From assembly GCA_942492065.1 (NCBI GenBank), contig CALODV010000008.1:1116001-1180000 (forward strand): a stretch of 64,000 nucleotides of DNA, given 5' to 3'. The DNA is from G963665815 sp942492065. GTDB lineage: Bacteria > Cloacimonadota > Cloacimonadia > Cloacimonadales > JAIOQZ01. The notes under the pieces were generated by a model. The model had not been told where the DNA came from. It saw only the letters and a program-made list of their open reading frames with translations, and searched no databases. Positions 50,658-59,426 of this stretch are shown one piece after another (the first letter of the stretch is position 1; each line of letters begins with the position of its first letter). Position numbers and translations under genes: made by a program.

Positions 50658-52068
50658 AGACGATAGTTCTATTTACGACAATGTTATTGAGCTCAACCGG
50701 AATCAGATAGTTTTCTTCAATTCAATCATGAGCTATGATATAGTAGTTGATTCCGGAACATGGCGAAGTGGAAAATCCTTTGGATTGTGTCTGTTCGCTA
50801 TTCTCAGAATGAAAAAGTACCCGGGTATTCGTCAGTTCATCGGACGTAAAGAAATGTCCTCCCTTAAGGAAACAACTTTCCTAAAGTTTCTCGAGATACT
50901 TACAGAGTTTTTTAAGCTGACAGAAAAGACAGACTTCAAGGTTGTAACAACACCCAGACCTCAGATCACATTTCCCAACGGATCTGTCTGTGTTTTTGGT
51001 GATCTCGACACAACCAGAGTGAATAAATGGCTTTCTGCAGAGTATTCAGATGTTCTGATAGATGAAGGTCAGGAGATATCTGAAATAGCTTTTGATAAAA
51101 TACGCTCCAGGCAAACTCAGACAATTATTGAGAAAATGTCTGAAGGACAGTCCTGTAACAAATGCATTATGGTAATGAACCCACCAGAAACAGCAGAAAG
51201 ACACTGGACACACAGTAAGTTCAGAAATCCGGCGACCAAAGTTAAAAATTCAAAGATGATATACTCATCTTTAAAAAACAACACCCAGAACATTCCCGGG
51301 AACTACCTGCAGAATATGCTGAGTTCTGTAGATAAAAACATTGCAGATATCTACCTTAACGGCATGTGGAAGCCTCTGAATACCCATCTCGTTTATCCGG
51401 ATTACCACTTTCCTCAGGATTTTGATGGTAATTATATAGAAGGAGGTAACCTGAAATATTGTGGACACCTTGATAATCTGGATAACTATATATCGATAGA
51501 TTTCGGCTGGGTTCACCCAATGTCCATTGCCTGCTGGCAATATGACAGGACCAAAAATATATTGTACAGATTATATGAAGTTGTTGAGTCCTTCATGAAA
51601 CCTGATAAATACTGCTCCCTATTGGAAGGAAATGAAATTATCCATAACAATCGTACATATAAACTACCTTTTTCTATCAAAGATTCGGTTGTTGTTGTTG
51701 GACCCGAATGCAAACAGAGAAGACAAGAAAGTAGTGGTAAAAGTAATTTAGATATAATGAGGACACATTTCAAAGGTAAGATCAAACTTAACATCAAAAT
51801 TGTAAGTACGTCCATTCAAAAATCAGTTCTTACAGTCAGATCAATGATTTTGGATGCATCCGGAGACAGGCATTTATTTATTGATCCGAGATATAATGAA
51901 AGATTTTTGAAAGACTGCGGCAGTTACCACTATCCTGTAGACAAAGAAGGTAATATAATCAGTGAGGAACCTGAAAAAGATAACATTTCAGATCATACTC
52001 AAGACGAAACACGATACTTAGCCAGCTACTTATGTAAAAAAGGTAAAATCAGCTGGCAGACATCTTAA
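50641..52068 (+). CDS. Phage terminase large subunit (TerL)
   Basis: 475 aa. The N-terminal ATPase has 'SGTWRSGKS' as Walker A (~37-45), 'DVLIDEGQEI' as Walker B/E (~140), and a coupling motif near 'CIMVMNPPE'. The C-terminal RNase-H-like nuclease starts with the Asp of 'ISIDFGWVHPMSI' (~281) and ends with 'DHTQDETRYLASYL' (second catalytic acid). All elements needed for packaging and headful cutting are present. It overlaps TerS and is followed 14 nt later by portal. Confidence 0.92.
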   Translation: MENQSKDDSSIYDNVIELNRNQIVFFNSIMSYDIVVDSGTWRSGKSFGLCLFAILRMKKYPGIRQFIGRKEMSSLKETTFLKFLEILTEFFKLTEKTDFKVVTTPRPQITFPNGSVCVFGDLDTTRVNKWLSAEYSDVLIDEGQEISEIAFDKIRSRQTQTIIEKMSEGQSCNKCIMVMNPPETAERHWTHSKFRNPATKVKNSKMIYSSLKNNTQNIPGNYLQNMLSSVDKNIADIYLNGMWKPLNTHLVYPDYHFPQDFDGNYIEGGNLKYCGHLDNLDNYISIDFGWVHPMSIACWQYDRTKNILYRLYEVVESFMKPDKYCSLLEGNEIIHNNRTYKLPFSIKDSVVVVGPECKQRRQESSGKSNLDIMRTHFKGKIKLNIKIVSTSIQKSVLTVRSMILDASGDRHLFIDPRYNERFLKDCGSYHYPVDKEGNIISEEPEKDNISDHTQDETRYLASYLCKKGKISWQTS

Positions 52069-52082
52069 TAAATGGAGGGACA

Positions 52083-53459
52083 ATGGATTTAATAAGAGAA
52101 TCACTTGTAAGGGCAAAATGGAATAGTGATATGGAACGACGAACCAGGATGCAGAAGTATCTGGACTACTACAGAGACGACTGCAGTTCCTATATAAAGT
52201 CAGAGATCAGCTCTCTGGTTAATCCCCAGGAAAGTAATGAGCTTTGTAAATATGTGGAGCACGATAACATTACAAGTAGAATGATTGATTCAATATCACT
52301 GATATTCAAGGAGAAAGTCAATGTCACAATCAAATCGAGTCAGAATACTGAGTCTGAACAGTCTCAAAAAATGCTTAATCAACTGCTGGATGATATAAAC
52401 TTTCATGTCACAATGAAGGAAGTCGAAAAGCTGTCAAAACTTGTTTTTGACATAGCAGTAATACCGCAAATAAGAGACAATAGAATAGAGCTGGATATAG
52501 TAACTCCGGAAAAAGCCTTTGTTAAGCAGAACAGTGAAGATCCTACTAAAGCCGAAGCTTTTTTCTACCAGACAGGAATCCTCACTAATACTGCAAGTCC
52601 TAATCCTATTCATGAGTATCACTTCTGGACCAGAGAAGGTAAATTTTCCTGCATGATTGATGATTCAGGCAATCCTTTCAATGTCAGACAGTTAATGAAA
52701 TGGAATAATCCTGAAATTTTCCCCGTAATAATGTTCCGTAATTATCTACCTGTTGACTCTTTTTGGTATGACGGTTTAAACCCGATCGTAGAAAAGAACA
52801 TTATAATCGATTTAAAACGAACCGATATGTCGATGGCAGAAGCATACAATATACCTCAAAGGATCAATCGGGGCGTACCGGAAGAGCAGGAGATCAAACT
52901 AGGCAGAACCTTTGCAATGAACATACCCTTGCCTGAGAATGAACAGCCTCTCGGTGATGCCAAATACATAAGACCTGATGAAAATCTCACAGAGCTGGAT
53001 AGCTGTATTCTGAACAGAATTGAGCAGCTGGGATTATCCTTAGGGCTTTCAAAGTCTATAATCACAGGACAATCTGCGACTTCAGGATATGAGCTGGCAC
53101 TATCTAAATATGAGATTGTAGAACGTAACAAATCTGAAAGAGACTATTTTGTAAGACCGCTTAAAGACCTTATAAAATTGTTGATTCTCCTGACAAAGGA
53201 CTGTAAAAAGTATAACTTACCTGAAATAGATGATATCAGGATTGATTTTGGAGAGATAAGATTTTCTCAGTCTGAGCTTGAGAAAGCAAGAACGAGATAT
53301 TACAAACTTACATATGGAATTTCCTCAAGAATTGATATTATTATGGAAGATAATCCTGATTTAACCAGAGAGCAAGCTATTGCAAAAGCAAAGCAGATTG
53401 ATCAGGAAGAGAATGAGTTTGGTAGAACATTCGAGAAAATCTCAGGAAATAATATCTAA
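52083..53459 (+). CDS. Phage portal protein (SPP1 gp6 type)
   Basis: 458 aa starting after GGAGG. It contains wing/stem-like elements: N-terminal 'MQKYLDYYRDDCSSYIKSEI', 'LPVDSFWYDGLNPIVEKNIIIDLKRTDMSMAEAYNIPQRI', clip-like 'GQSATSGYELALSKYEIVERNKSERDYFVRPLKDLIKLLIL', and C-terminal 'TREQAIAKAKQIDQEE'. It forms the dodecameric DNA gate of the head. In this cluster it is the last gene, though in most phages the portal stands before the scaffold and capsid genes. Confidence 0.85.
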   Translation: MDLIRESLVRAKWNSDMERRTRMQKYLDYYRDDCSSYIKSEISSLVNPQESNELCKYVEHDNITSRMIDSISLIFKEKVNVTIKSSQNTESEQSQKMLNQLLDDINFHVTMKEVEKLSKLVFDIAVIPQIRDNRIELDIVTPEKAFVKQNSEDPTKAEAFFYQTGILTNTASPNPIHEYHFWTREGKFSCMIDDSGNPFNVRQLMKWNNPEIFPVIMFRNYLPVDSFWYDGLNPIVEKNIIIDLKRTDMSMAEAYNIPQRINRGVPEEQEIKLGRTFAMNIPLPENEQPLGDAKYIRPDENLTELDSCILNRIEQLGLSLGLSKSIITGQSATSGYELALSKYEIVERNKSERDYFVRPLKDLIKLLILLTKDCKKYNLPEIDDIRIDFGEIRFSQSELEKARTRYYKLTYGISSRIDIIMEDNPDLTREQAIAKAKQIDQEENEFGRTFEKISGNNI

Positions 53460-53472
53460 GAAGTAGTTATTA

Positions 53473-53519
53473 GTTATGAAAAGAAAAAGCTCCGTTACAA
53501 ACGGAGCACTTTTCATAAC
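53473..53519. terminator. Long palindromic terminator at the right end of the phage-like cluster
   Basis: Core GCTCCGT-TACAA-ACGGAGC (53489-53507), with outer arms GTTATGAAAAG / CTTTTCATAAC. It serves both the portal gene and, from the other side, the TPR lipoprotein gene. Confidence 0.8.
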
Positions 53520-53555
53520 CAAATATATTTTTGCATAAGCTTATTCTATTATCGA

Positions 53556-54263
53556 CTATTCCAGAATATCTTTAATCTTTTTTGTGTTTAAAGAGTCAAT
53601 TTCTACAATTTCCAGACTATTAATAAACTTATCTGTTTCTATATCATCATGATAGCGTTTATATGTTTTTTCTATTCTGTCGACTATCCCGGGTTCCTGA
53701 GGAAACTTTCTCAATGCCTTTTTTATAAATTCATTACCGAAGCTTTCTCTTTTGAAGCTATAATATGTTTTTGCCAGGTCAAAATAAAGATCTATATTCT
53801 GGGGTTCTATATCATGAGCTTTTTTCAGGTTCTCAATTGCCAGGTCGTATTTTTTGGAAACAGCATAGTATAATCCCATGTTCCTGAAAGATTCCATATA
53901 GTAAGGGTCTATTTCCAGAGCTTTCTGAAAATAATTGATAGCATTATAATCAGATACGGGGAATGTTTTACCTATCAGGTTGTAAGCCTCAGGATCACTT
54001 GCATTCTGCTTAACGTAATCTTTAAGCAGTTCCTGAGCTTTATTCAACTCATCCAGTTCATAGTAACATTGAGCAATCCTCTTTTGAAAAATGAGTTTGT
54101 TCGGAGCTTTTTTATGTCCTTTTTCAAACATTGCCAATGCTTCTCGGTACTTACCATTTTCAAATAATTCCTGCCCTTTCTTATAGAAAGTTCTATACTG
54201 ATCTCCACAGGCAGTAAGAAACAATAAAATACATACAAAGAGAATTGATATTTTTTTTAACAT
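53556..54263 (-). CDS. TPR-repeat lipoprotein
   Basis: 235 aa from the ATG at 54263 (the ORF extends 15 nt back to a TTG). Signal peptide with lipobox 'FLTAC' (Cys18), then at least five TPR motifs, e.g. 'FYKKGQELFENGKYREALAMFEKGHKKAP', 'AYNLIGKTFPVSDYNAINYFQKALEIDP', 'SFRNMGLYYAVSKKYDLAIENLKKAHDIEP', ending with an acidic segment. It is likely an outer-membrane or periplasmic scaffold for protein assembly. It sits immediately outside the phage-like genes, so it is taken as host chromosome. Confidence 0.87.
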   Translation of the reverse strand: MLKKISILFVCILLFLTACGDQYRTFYKKGQELFENGKYREALAMFEKGHKKAPNKLIFQKRIAQCYYELDELNKAQELLKDYVKQNASDPEAYNLIGKTFPVSDYNAINYFQKALEIDPYYMESFRNMGLYYAVSKKYDLAIENLKKAHDIEPQNIDLYFDLAKTYYSFKRESFGNEFIKKALRKFPQEPGIVDRIEKTYKRYHDDIETDKFINSLEIVEIDSLNTKKIKDILE

Positions 54264-54559
54264 TTTCGACCTTTTCAATTTTATATAGATAACGCTTACA
54301 GATAGTTGTTATTTCACATAATTCTGAAACAGCTAATTAACCTATAACGCTATTATAATTTTTTGTAAAAAAAACATATTATTAAAATTTTGGCAAGTTA
54401 TTATTGGTGAATTTACACAGAACCATACGCATTTGCTTAAAGTTTACTGCTATCCACATACAAAATAATCTATTATAATTGAAAATGAGTACAGAAATAT
54501 TTTAAAATTATTGACAAAGTTGATACATGTATCATTTTAAAAAGAAAACTGAGGTGCCT

Positions 54560-57500
54560 ATGAAATATACTATTCTTACTTTATTTCTCATTTTTACCCT
54601 TTCGCTTTGTGCTTATTCTACGCACAACGGGACTATCTCAAGCAATGAAACATGGACAGCCCAATCTGGTCCCCACCATATTATGGGTGACTTAACAATC
54701 AATGATGGTGTAACATTGACTATCAACCCCGGCTCGGTTGTTTACTTTTATGGGAACTACTCCATACTTGTTAATGGATGCCTGATCGCAGACGGGACAG
54801 GTGGACAAATTATATTTGACTATTATAATCAGACTTTCCATTCTCCTGGAGATTGGGACAAAATCAGATTTTCTTCAGTTGATGCAGACTGTCTTATGGA
54901 TAACTGCGATATCAAATATGGTGGTTCAAGCACAGCTATGATAGAGATCAATAACTGTCAAGACCGTGTAACAATTAGAAATTCCACATTATCTTACAGT
55001 GGCTCAATCGGCATAAAAGTAACAGATGATGCTTCTGACCCTGATTTATATGATCTCTCATTCGGATCAATAACGGGTAACCTTATAGAATCTCATGTCA
55101 AACCTCTTGCAGACTATTATGTTAACGGTTATAATAGCTGCCCCAATCCATATATTGCCGTTCGCGGAGGCTCTATTGATCAGGGAGCAATACGAAGACA
55201 ATATGCAAAAATCCTTGTTAATGGTGATATAACTGTTAATAATGGGATTATTACTACTATTGATGAAGGTAATGAATTTGTATTTAATGGAGATCATAAA
55301 TTCCGAGTTGAAGGACAGCTTTTTGCAAACGGTACAGCAGCAAATCCCGTTGTTTTTACTTCTAATCCTGAAGTAGAAGGAAGATGGGAAGGATTGGAAT
55401 TTTCCTCTGTTGACGGCAACTGCATCTTGAATTACTGTCATGTTAAATATGCAGGTTCCAGCGGCCAAGCTGTTGAAATTCTCAGTTGTGATGATGATGT
55501 AACATTTGATCATGCGCTGATAGACAATTCCGGTTCTAAAGGGATTAGCTTTAACTCTTATTCATCTCCAAACATAACAAACTCTGTTTTTTCAAATAAT
55601 GCAAGTTACAGCATATCAGGAAATGCACCGGTTGTAATTGAAAACATAACAGGAAATACTTTTACAAGTAATGATATAGATGCGGTATTACTTGAGTCAG
55701 GGAGTTTCGTCACATCTACTCTTAGAAGAAATTTAAGTCTGGAATACCATGTTGGAAGTATGATCTATGTAGCTGACAACGATACCTTGACTATCGAACC
55801 GGGAGTAACAATGAAATTTAACTCTCAGTCCGGGATGACCGTCAACGGCTCTATAGTGGCGATTGGACAACCTGGAAACGAAATAACATTTACATCCGCA
55901 TCCTCTACACCGTCTGCAGGAAACTGGACAAGTATTTATCTTTATAAGATTGATGCAGAATGTCTCTTCGATTATTGTAATTTTTCTTATGGTGGTCAGG
56001 ATGTATATAGTAATCCATCTCATGAGCGATGTTTACTGGCAATGTACTCAAACTCAGGTAACAATAATCATGCTTACGTCACTAACTCAGATTTTTCACA
56101 CAGTGCCGGCATGGGAATAAAGGCCAGAAGTAATGCAAGAATAATAGTAGATAACTGTACACTAAGTGATATTGTTTCTTACGGAATATACTCAGATAAC
56201 TCGTATTCGTACTATGTGATTTCCAACACCAGCTTCGACACAATTGGAGATTATCCTCTGCAGGTTTACTTCAAAAACGCAGTCAGAATGTTCAATCTTT
56301 CATTCTCTAACCTTACCAATAACTTTATCAATCTGAAAGGAAGTGATGTAACTTCCGGAACTCTATCCTACTTTGGATTACCTTATCAAGTTGAGGGAGC
56401 TGTAAGAATAGTTGATGGAGAAGTGTTAGCGATAGAACCCCTTGTAACATATCTGGCCGATAATATGCTGAACGTTGAGGGTCTGCTTATAGCAGATGGT
56501 TCCCCTACAGAACCCATTGTCTTCAGTTCCATATCCGGTAATCCAGACGGTTGGTATGGCATAGATTTTTCTCATTCTGACACGGGAAGTATCATGGATT
56601 ACTGTACAATAGAAAACGGTGGCAGAAACTCTTATGGTACTTATTTCGATGAACAGGCAGTTCTGTATTTTTATAACTCAGGACAAACAACTATTACTAA
56701 TTCAACCGTAGGACCAAGTTCAAGATACGGCATAAAACTCTCTGGGGCTACTGATTTCACATTAAACAATGTCAATATAACCGGCTGCCAGCAATCGTGT
56801 ATTCATTCATCGAATCCTACACCAGATTTTTCATTGGACACTGTCACTTTCTCAAGCAACATTAGCTATCTGGGAGAAATCTACCCCAGACACCTTTACA
56901 TGATGAATAATATAAGTACTTCAAACAATACAGAGAATTCTTTCAAAGTTAATTCAGGCAATATAACAACAGGCACAGTCCAAAACTTTGGTATAGACTA
57001 TTTTCTTAGTGGAACAACAACTGTATCTGACGGACATACAATGACTGTCGATCCTGGTACAACATTCTATGGAGACAACACATCAATAATCGTTCAGGGT
57101 GCTTTAAATGCAGTTGGAACAGTCACAGATTCAATTATATTCAGGGCTAAAGACAATTATGCCGGACAGTGGTTTGGACTGATTTTTGATAATCCTGATG
57201 CAGGTTCTGAACTGCAATATGTTGATGTCAGCGGAGGGGGAAAAGATACTTATGGAACTTATTGGGATGAACGGTCCAATATTGCCATTCGCAGTGGAAC
57301 TAATGTACCGATTATATCTAACTGTACTATCAGAAACTCCGCAGCAGACGGAGTAAGACTCGCATCCGGAGCATCAGCTCATTTTACCAACACTCTGATA
57401 AAAAACGGTGGAGGACGAGGAGTAAATACTATGAGCAACTCATCTGCAGCTACCTTTGATAATTGCGAAATAACCGGATTCACGGGTTCTCCTGCTTATA

Positions 57501-58516
57501 CATACGCCAACTTAATCGGTAAATACTCCAATATGAACATACACGACAATACAGAAGACTTTTTTGAAGTTGGTCCGGTGAATTGCTACAGCGACACATG
57601 GAAAAACAATGGTGTTCCTTACCGAATGACCGGAGGCTTCGCTATATATGATGGTCATACATTGAACATCGATCCCGGAGTGGAAATTCAGTTCAGCGGT
57701 CTCAGTACCCTCAAAATTGAAGGAAAGTTATTTGCTAACGGAACAGAAACAGAGCCTATTCTCTTTACTACATCTAATACATCTCCAGCTGTAGGCCATT
57801 GGGGTTGTCTGTACTTCTACAATGCAGATGATACATCAAGAGTGAACCATACAATCCTGGAATACGGTGGTGTAAATCAGACTTATAGTCCGTTTGAAGA
57901 ATACAGCCAGCTTGCAGTTTCAAGATCCAGAGTAGAGCTCAGAGACTGCATAATCAGAAATTCTTATCATGGGATAAAAGCAGGCTATAATGCAAATCTC
58001 AGTATGATAAACTGCAAAGTTCAGGATAACACACACAATGGAATTTATGCGTCCAGTAACAGTGTTATAACATTCGGAAGTCAGCTGAGTGACTGGAATG
58101 ATATATTTAACAATGCGGACTACAACTTTTACAATGAAAGTACTGTAAACAGATCTGCAAAATACATTTACTGGGGGAATAATACTCTCTCCCTTATAGA
58201 TGAAAATATATACGATTTCTATGAGGATTCATCGTTTGGAAAAGTGAGTCTACTACCTTATACAAACCAGAACCATGACCAGGAACTTGGTTCTCCTGTA
58301 GCACCTGAAAACGTACAAATCGTTTATAACTCAGGTAATACGGAAATCAGCTGGGATATCGTTTCCGGTTCAGGTTATCAGGTATATTCTTCTACTGATC
58401 CGGAACTTCCTGCAGAACAATGGACTCTGGAAGCAGATAACCTCAACACCAATAGCTGGACAGATTCATCACCGGGAACGAGAAAATTCTATTTCGTTAA
58501 ATCAATCCGAAATTAA
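54560..58516 (+). CDS. Secreted parallel beta-helix protein with six repeat modules
   Basis: 1318 aa from the ATG at 54560 (GAGGTG upstream); the longer ORF from 54527 is less likely. Signal peptide (MKYTILTLFLIFTLSLCAYS). Six modules of roughly 190 residues each contain a 'G..T(V/I).DG..LTI.PG....F.....L.V.G.L.A.GT...PI.FTS....' block and a following right-handed beta-helix segment with 'DYCTIENGG'-type turns. A ~70-residue fibronectin III-like domain ends the protein ('VAPENVQIVYNSGNTEISWDIVSGSGYQVYSS'). No FlgD-like sorting domain is seen at the C terminus. Likely an extracellular adhesin or polysaccharide-binding protein; it stands alone with its own terminator. Confidence 0.85.
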   Translation: MKYTILTLFLIFTLSLCAYSTHNGTISSNETWTAQSGPHHIMGDLTINDGVTLTINPGSVVYFYGNYSILVNGCLIADGTGGQIIFDYYNQTFHSPGDWDKIRFSSVDADCLMDNCDIKYGGSSTAMIEINNCQDRVTIRNSTLSYSGSIGIKVTDDASDPDLYDLSFGSITGNLIESHVKPLADYYVNGYNSCPNPYIAVRGGSIDQGAIRRQYAKILVNGDITVNNGIITTIDEGNEFVFNGDHKFRVEGQLFANGTAANPVVFTSNPEVEGRWEGLEFSSVDGNCILNYCHVKYAGSSGQAVEILSCDDDVTFDHALIDNSGSKGISFNSYSSPNITNSVFSNNASYSISGNAPVVIENITGNTFTSNDIDAVLLESGSFVTSTLRRNLSLEYHVGSMIYVADNDTLTIEPGVTMKFNSQSGMTVNGSIVAIGQPGNEITFTSASSTPSAGNWTSIYLYKIDAECLFDYCNFSYGGQDVYSNPSHERCLLAMYSNSGNNNHAYVTNSDFSHSAGMGIKARSNARIIVDNCTLSDIVSYGIYSDNSYSYYVISNTSFDTIGDYPLQVYFKNAVRMFNLSFSNLTNNFINLKGSDVTSGTLSYFGLPYQVEGAVRIVDGEVLAIEPLVTYLADNMLNVEGLLIADGSPTEPIVFSSISGNPDGWYGIDFSHSDTGSIMDYCTIENGGRNSYGTYFDEQAVLYFYNSGQTTITNSTVGPSSRYGIKLSGATDFTLNNVNITGCQQSCIHSSNPTPDFSLDTVTFSSNISYLGEIYPRHLYMMNNISTSNNTENSFKVNSGNITTGTVQNFGIDYFLSGTTTVSDGHTMTVDPGTTFYGDNTSIIVQGALNAVGTVTDSIIFRAKDNYAGQWFGLIFDNPDAGSELQYVDVSGGGKDTYGTYWDERSNIAIRSGTNVPIISNCTIRNSAADGVRLASGASAHFTNTLIKNGGGRGVNTMSNSSAATFDNCEITGFTGSPAYTYANLIGKYSNMNIHDNTEDFFEVGPVNCYSDTWKNNGVPYRMTGGFAIYDGHTLNIDPGVEIQFSGLSTLKIEGKLFANGTETEPILFTTSNTSPAVGHWGCLYFYNADDTSRVNHTILEYGGVNQTYSPFEEYSQLAVSRSRVELRDCIIRNSYHGIKAGYNANLSMINCKVQDNTHNGIYASSNSVITFGSQLSDWNDIFNNADYNFYNESTVNRSAKYIYWGNNTLSLIDENIYDFYEDSSFGKVSLLPYTNQNHDQELGSPVAPENVQIVYNSGNTEISWDIVSGSGYQVYSSTDPELPAEQWTLEADNLNTNSWTDSSPGTRKFYFVKSIRN

Positions 58517-58541
58517 AATCCCTAAACCGACACAAATAAAT

Positions 58542-58580
58542 AAAGGACTGTCTTGCTTTTCAAGATAGTCCTTTTATATT
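58542..58580 (+). terminator. Intrinsic terminator after the beta-helix gene
   Basis: AAAGGACTGTCTTG / CAAGATAGTCCTTTT hairpin (one mismatch, 5-nt loop) ending in a T-rich tail, between two convergent genes. Confidence 0.85.
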
Positions 58581-58600
58581 TCAGAAATTTTTTTTAGGAC

Positions 58601-59374
58601 TTATTCATACATCACCCTGATCGAATCAGGAACAACAAACCAGTTCTGATGGATTTCTTGATATCTCCCATCTGTTTTCATGACCTGAAAGTCATAGAGT
58701 CCTTTCAATTTATTATCTTCGATAAATGTCAGGTCATCCCAAAATCGAGGATCGGGAAGACAATATTGGTAGGATATAATTCTGTAATCATCTGTTTTTT
58801 TTCTGACTTTTCCGGCAAATTTAAGTTTATCATTGTAGACTTTGACAGATGATTTTCTAATATTGTAAGTGAAATACTTATATTTGAGCTTCCTCGTAAC
58901 ATCACCTGTCTTGAGATGGGCTTCTTCTTGCATCTCAGTGTCTTCAGCCAAGTTCGTGATTCTATGAACCTTCCATATCTCTCTTTTCGACTTTCTAATT
59001 CCGGCAAATACTCTTATTCGATTGTTTGGAATGGAAATACCTTCTTTATCAATATCTTTAAGAATGCCGAAAGCTATCATCTTAAGTGAATCAGGGCTAT
59101 AAAAAATATCCTGAATCATAGGTGAAGAATTCTGCCATTCTTTTCCGATACTATGTTTTTCCAGAGAAGTCATATAATACACTACAAGCAGACTATCCCT
59201 GGAGAGAAAACGTTTTCCATTTTCCATTTCAGAATTATCCAGATACTTCTGATAGTTCTTTGCTGCCTGTTTTGTCATGGTTCGCTTATATAGAGTTCTT
59301 ACACCAAACACCGTAAGTGTAAAGAATATAACCCCAACCACCAGAACAATAATAAGGTACAGTATATATTTCAT
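58601..59374 (-). CDS. Membrane-anchored protein of unknown function
   Basis: 257 aa. One N-terminal membrane helix ('YILYLIIVLVVGVIFFTLTVFGV') with a basic inner flank, then a soluble alpha/beta domain ('NRIRVFAGIRKSKREIWKVHRI', 'YRIISYQYCLPDPRFWDDLTF', 'GLYDFQVMKTDGRYQEIHQNWFVVPDS'). No catalytic motif is recognised. It is co-oriented with the repeat protein upstream, 52 nt away, so it may be its operon partner. Confidence 0.6.
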   Translation of the reverse strand: MKYILYLIIVLVVGVIFFTLTVFGVRTLYKRTMTKQAAKNYQKYLDNSEMENGKRFLSRDSLLVVYYMTSLEKHSIGKEWQNSSPMIQDIFYSPDSLKMIAFGILKDIDKEGISIPNNRIRVFAGIRKSKREIWKVHRITNLAEDTEMQEEAHLKTGDVTRKLKYKYFTYNIRKSSVKVYNDKLKFAGKVRKKTDDYRIISYQYCLPDPRFWDDLTFIEDNKLKGLYDFQVMKTDGRYQEIHQNWFVVPDSIRVMYE

Positions 59375-59426
59375 TGTTTACCTAAGCATATTATTTCATG
59401 AGCCTGAAGTATATTTGAAAATACAA

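Noticed and set aside
54980..55513. Minus-strand ORFs opposite the beta-helix gene
   Set aside because: Shadows of a repetitive coding sequence with strong support on the plus strand.
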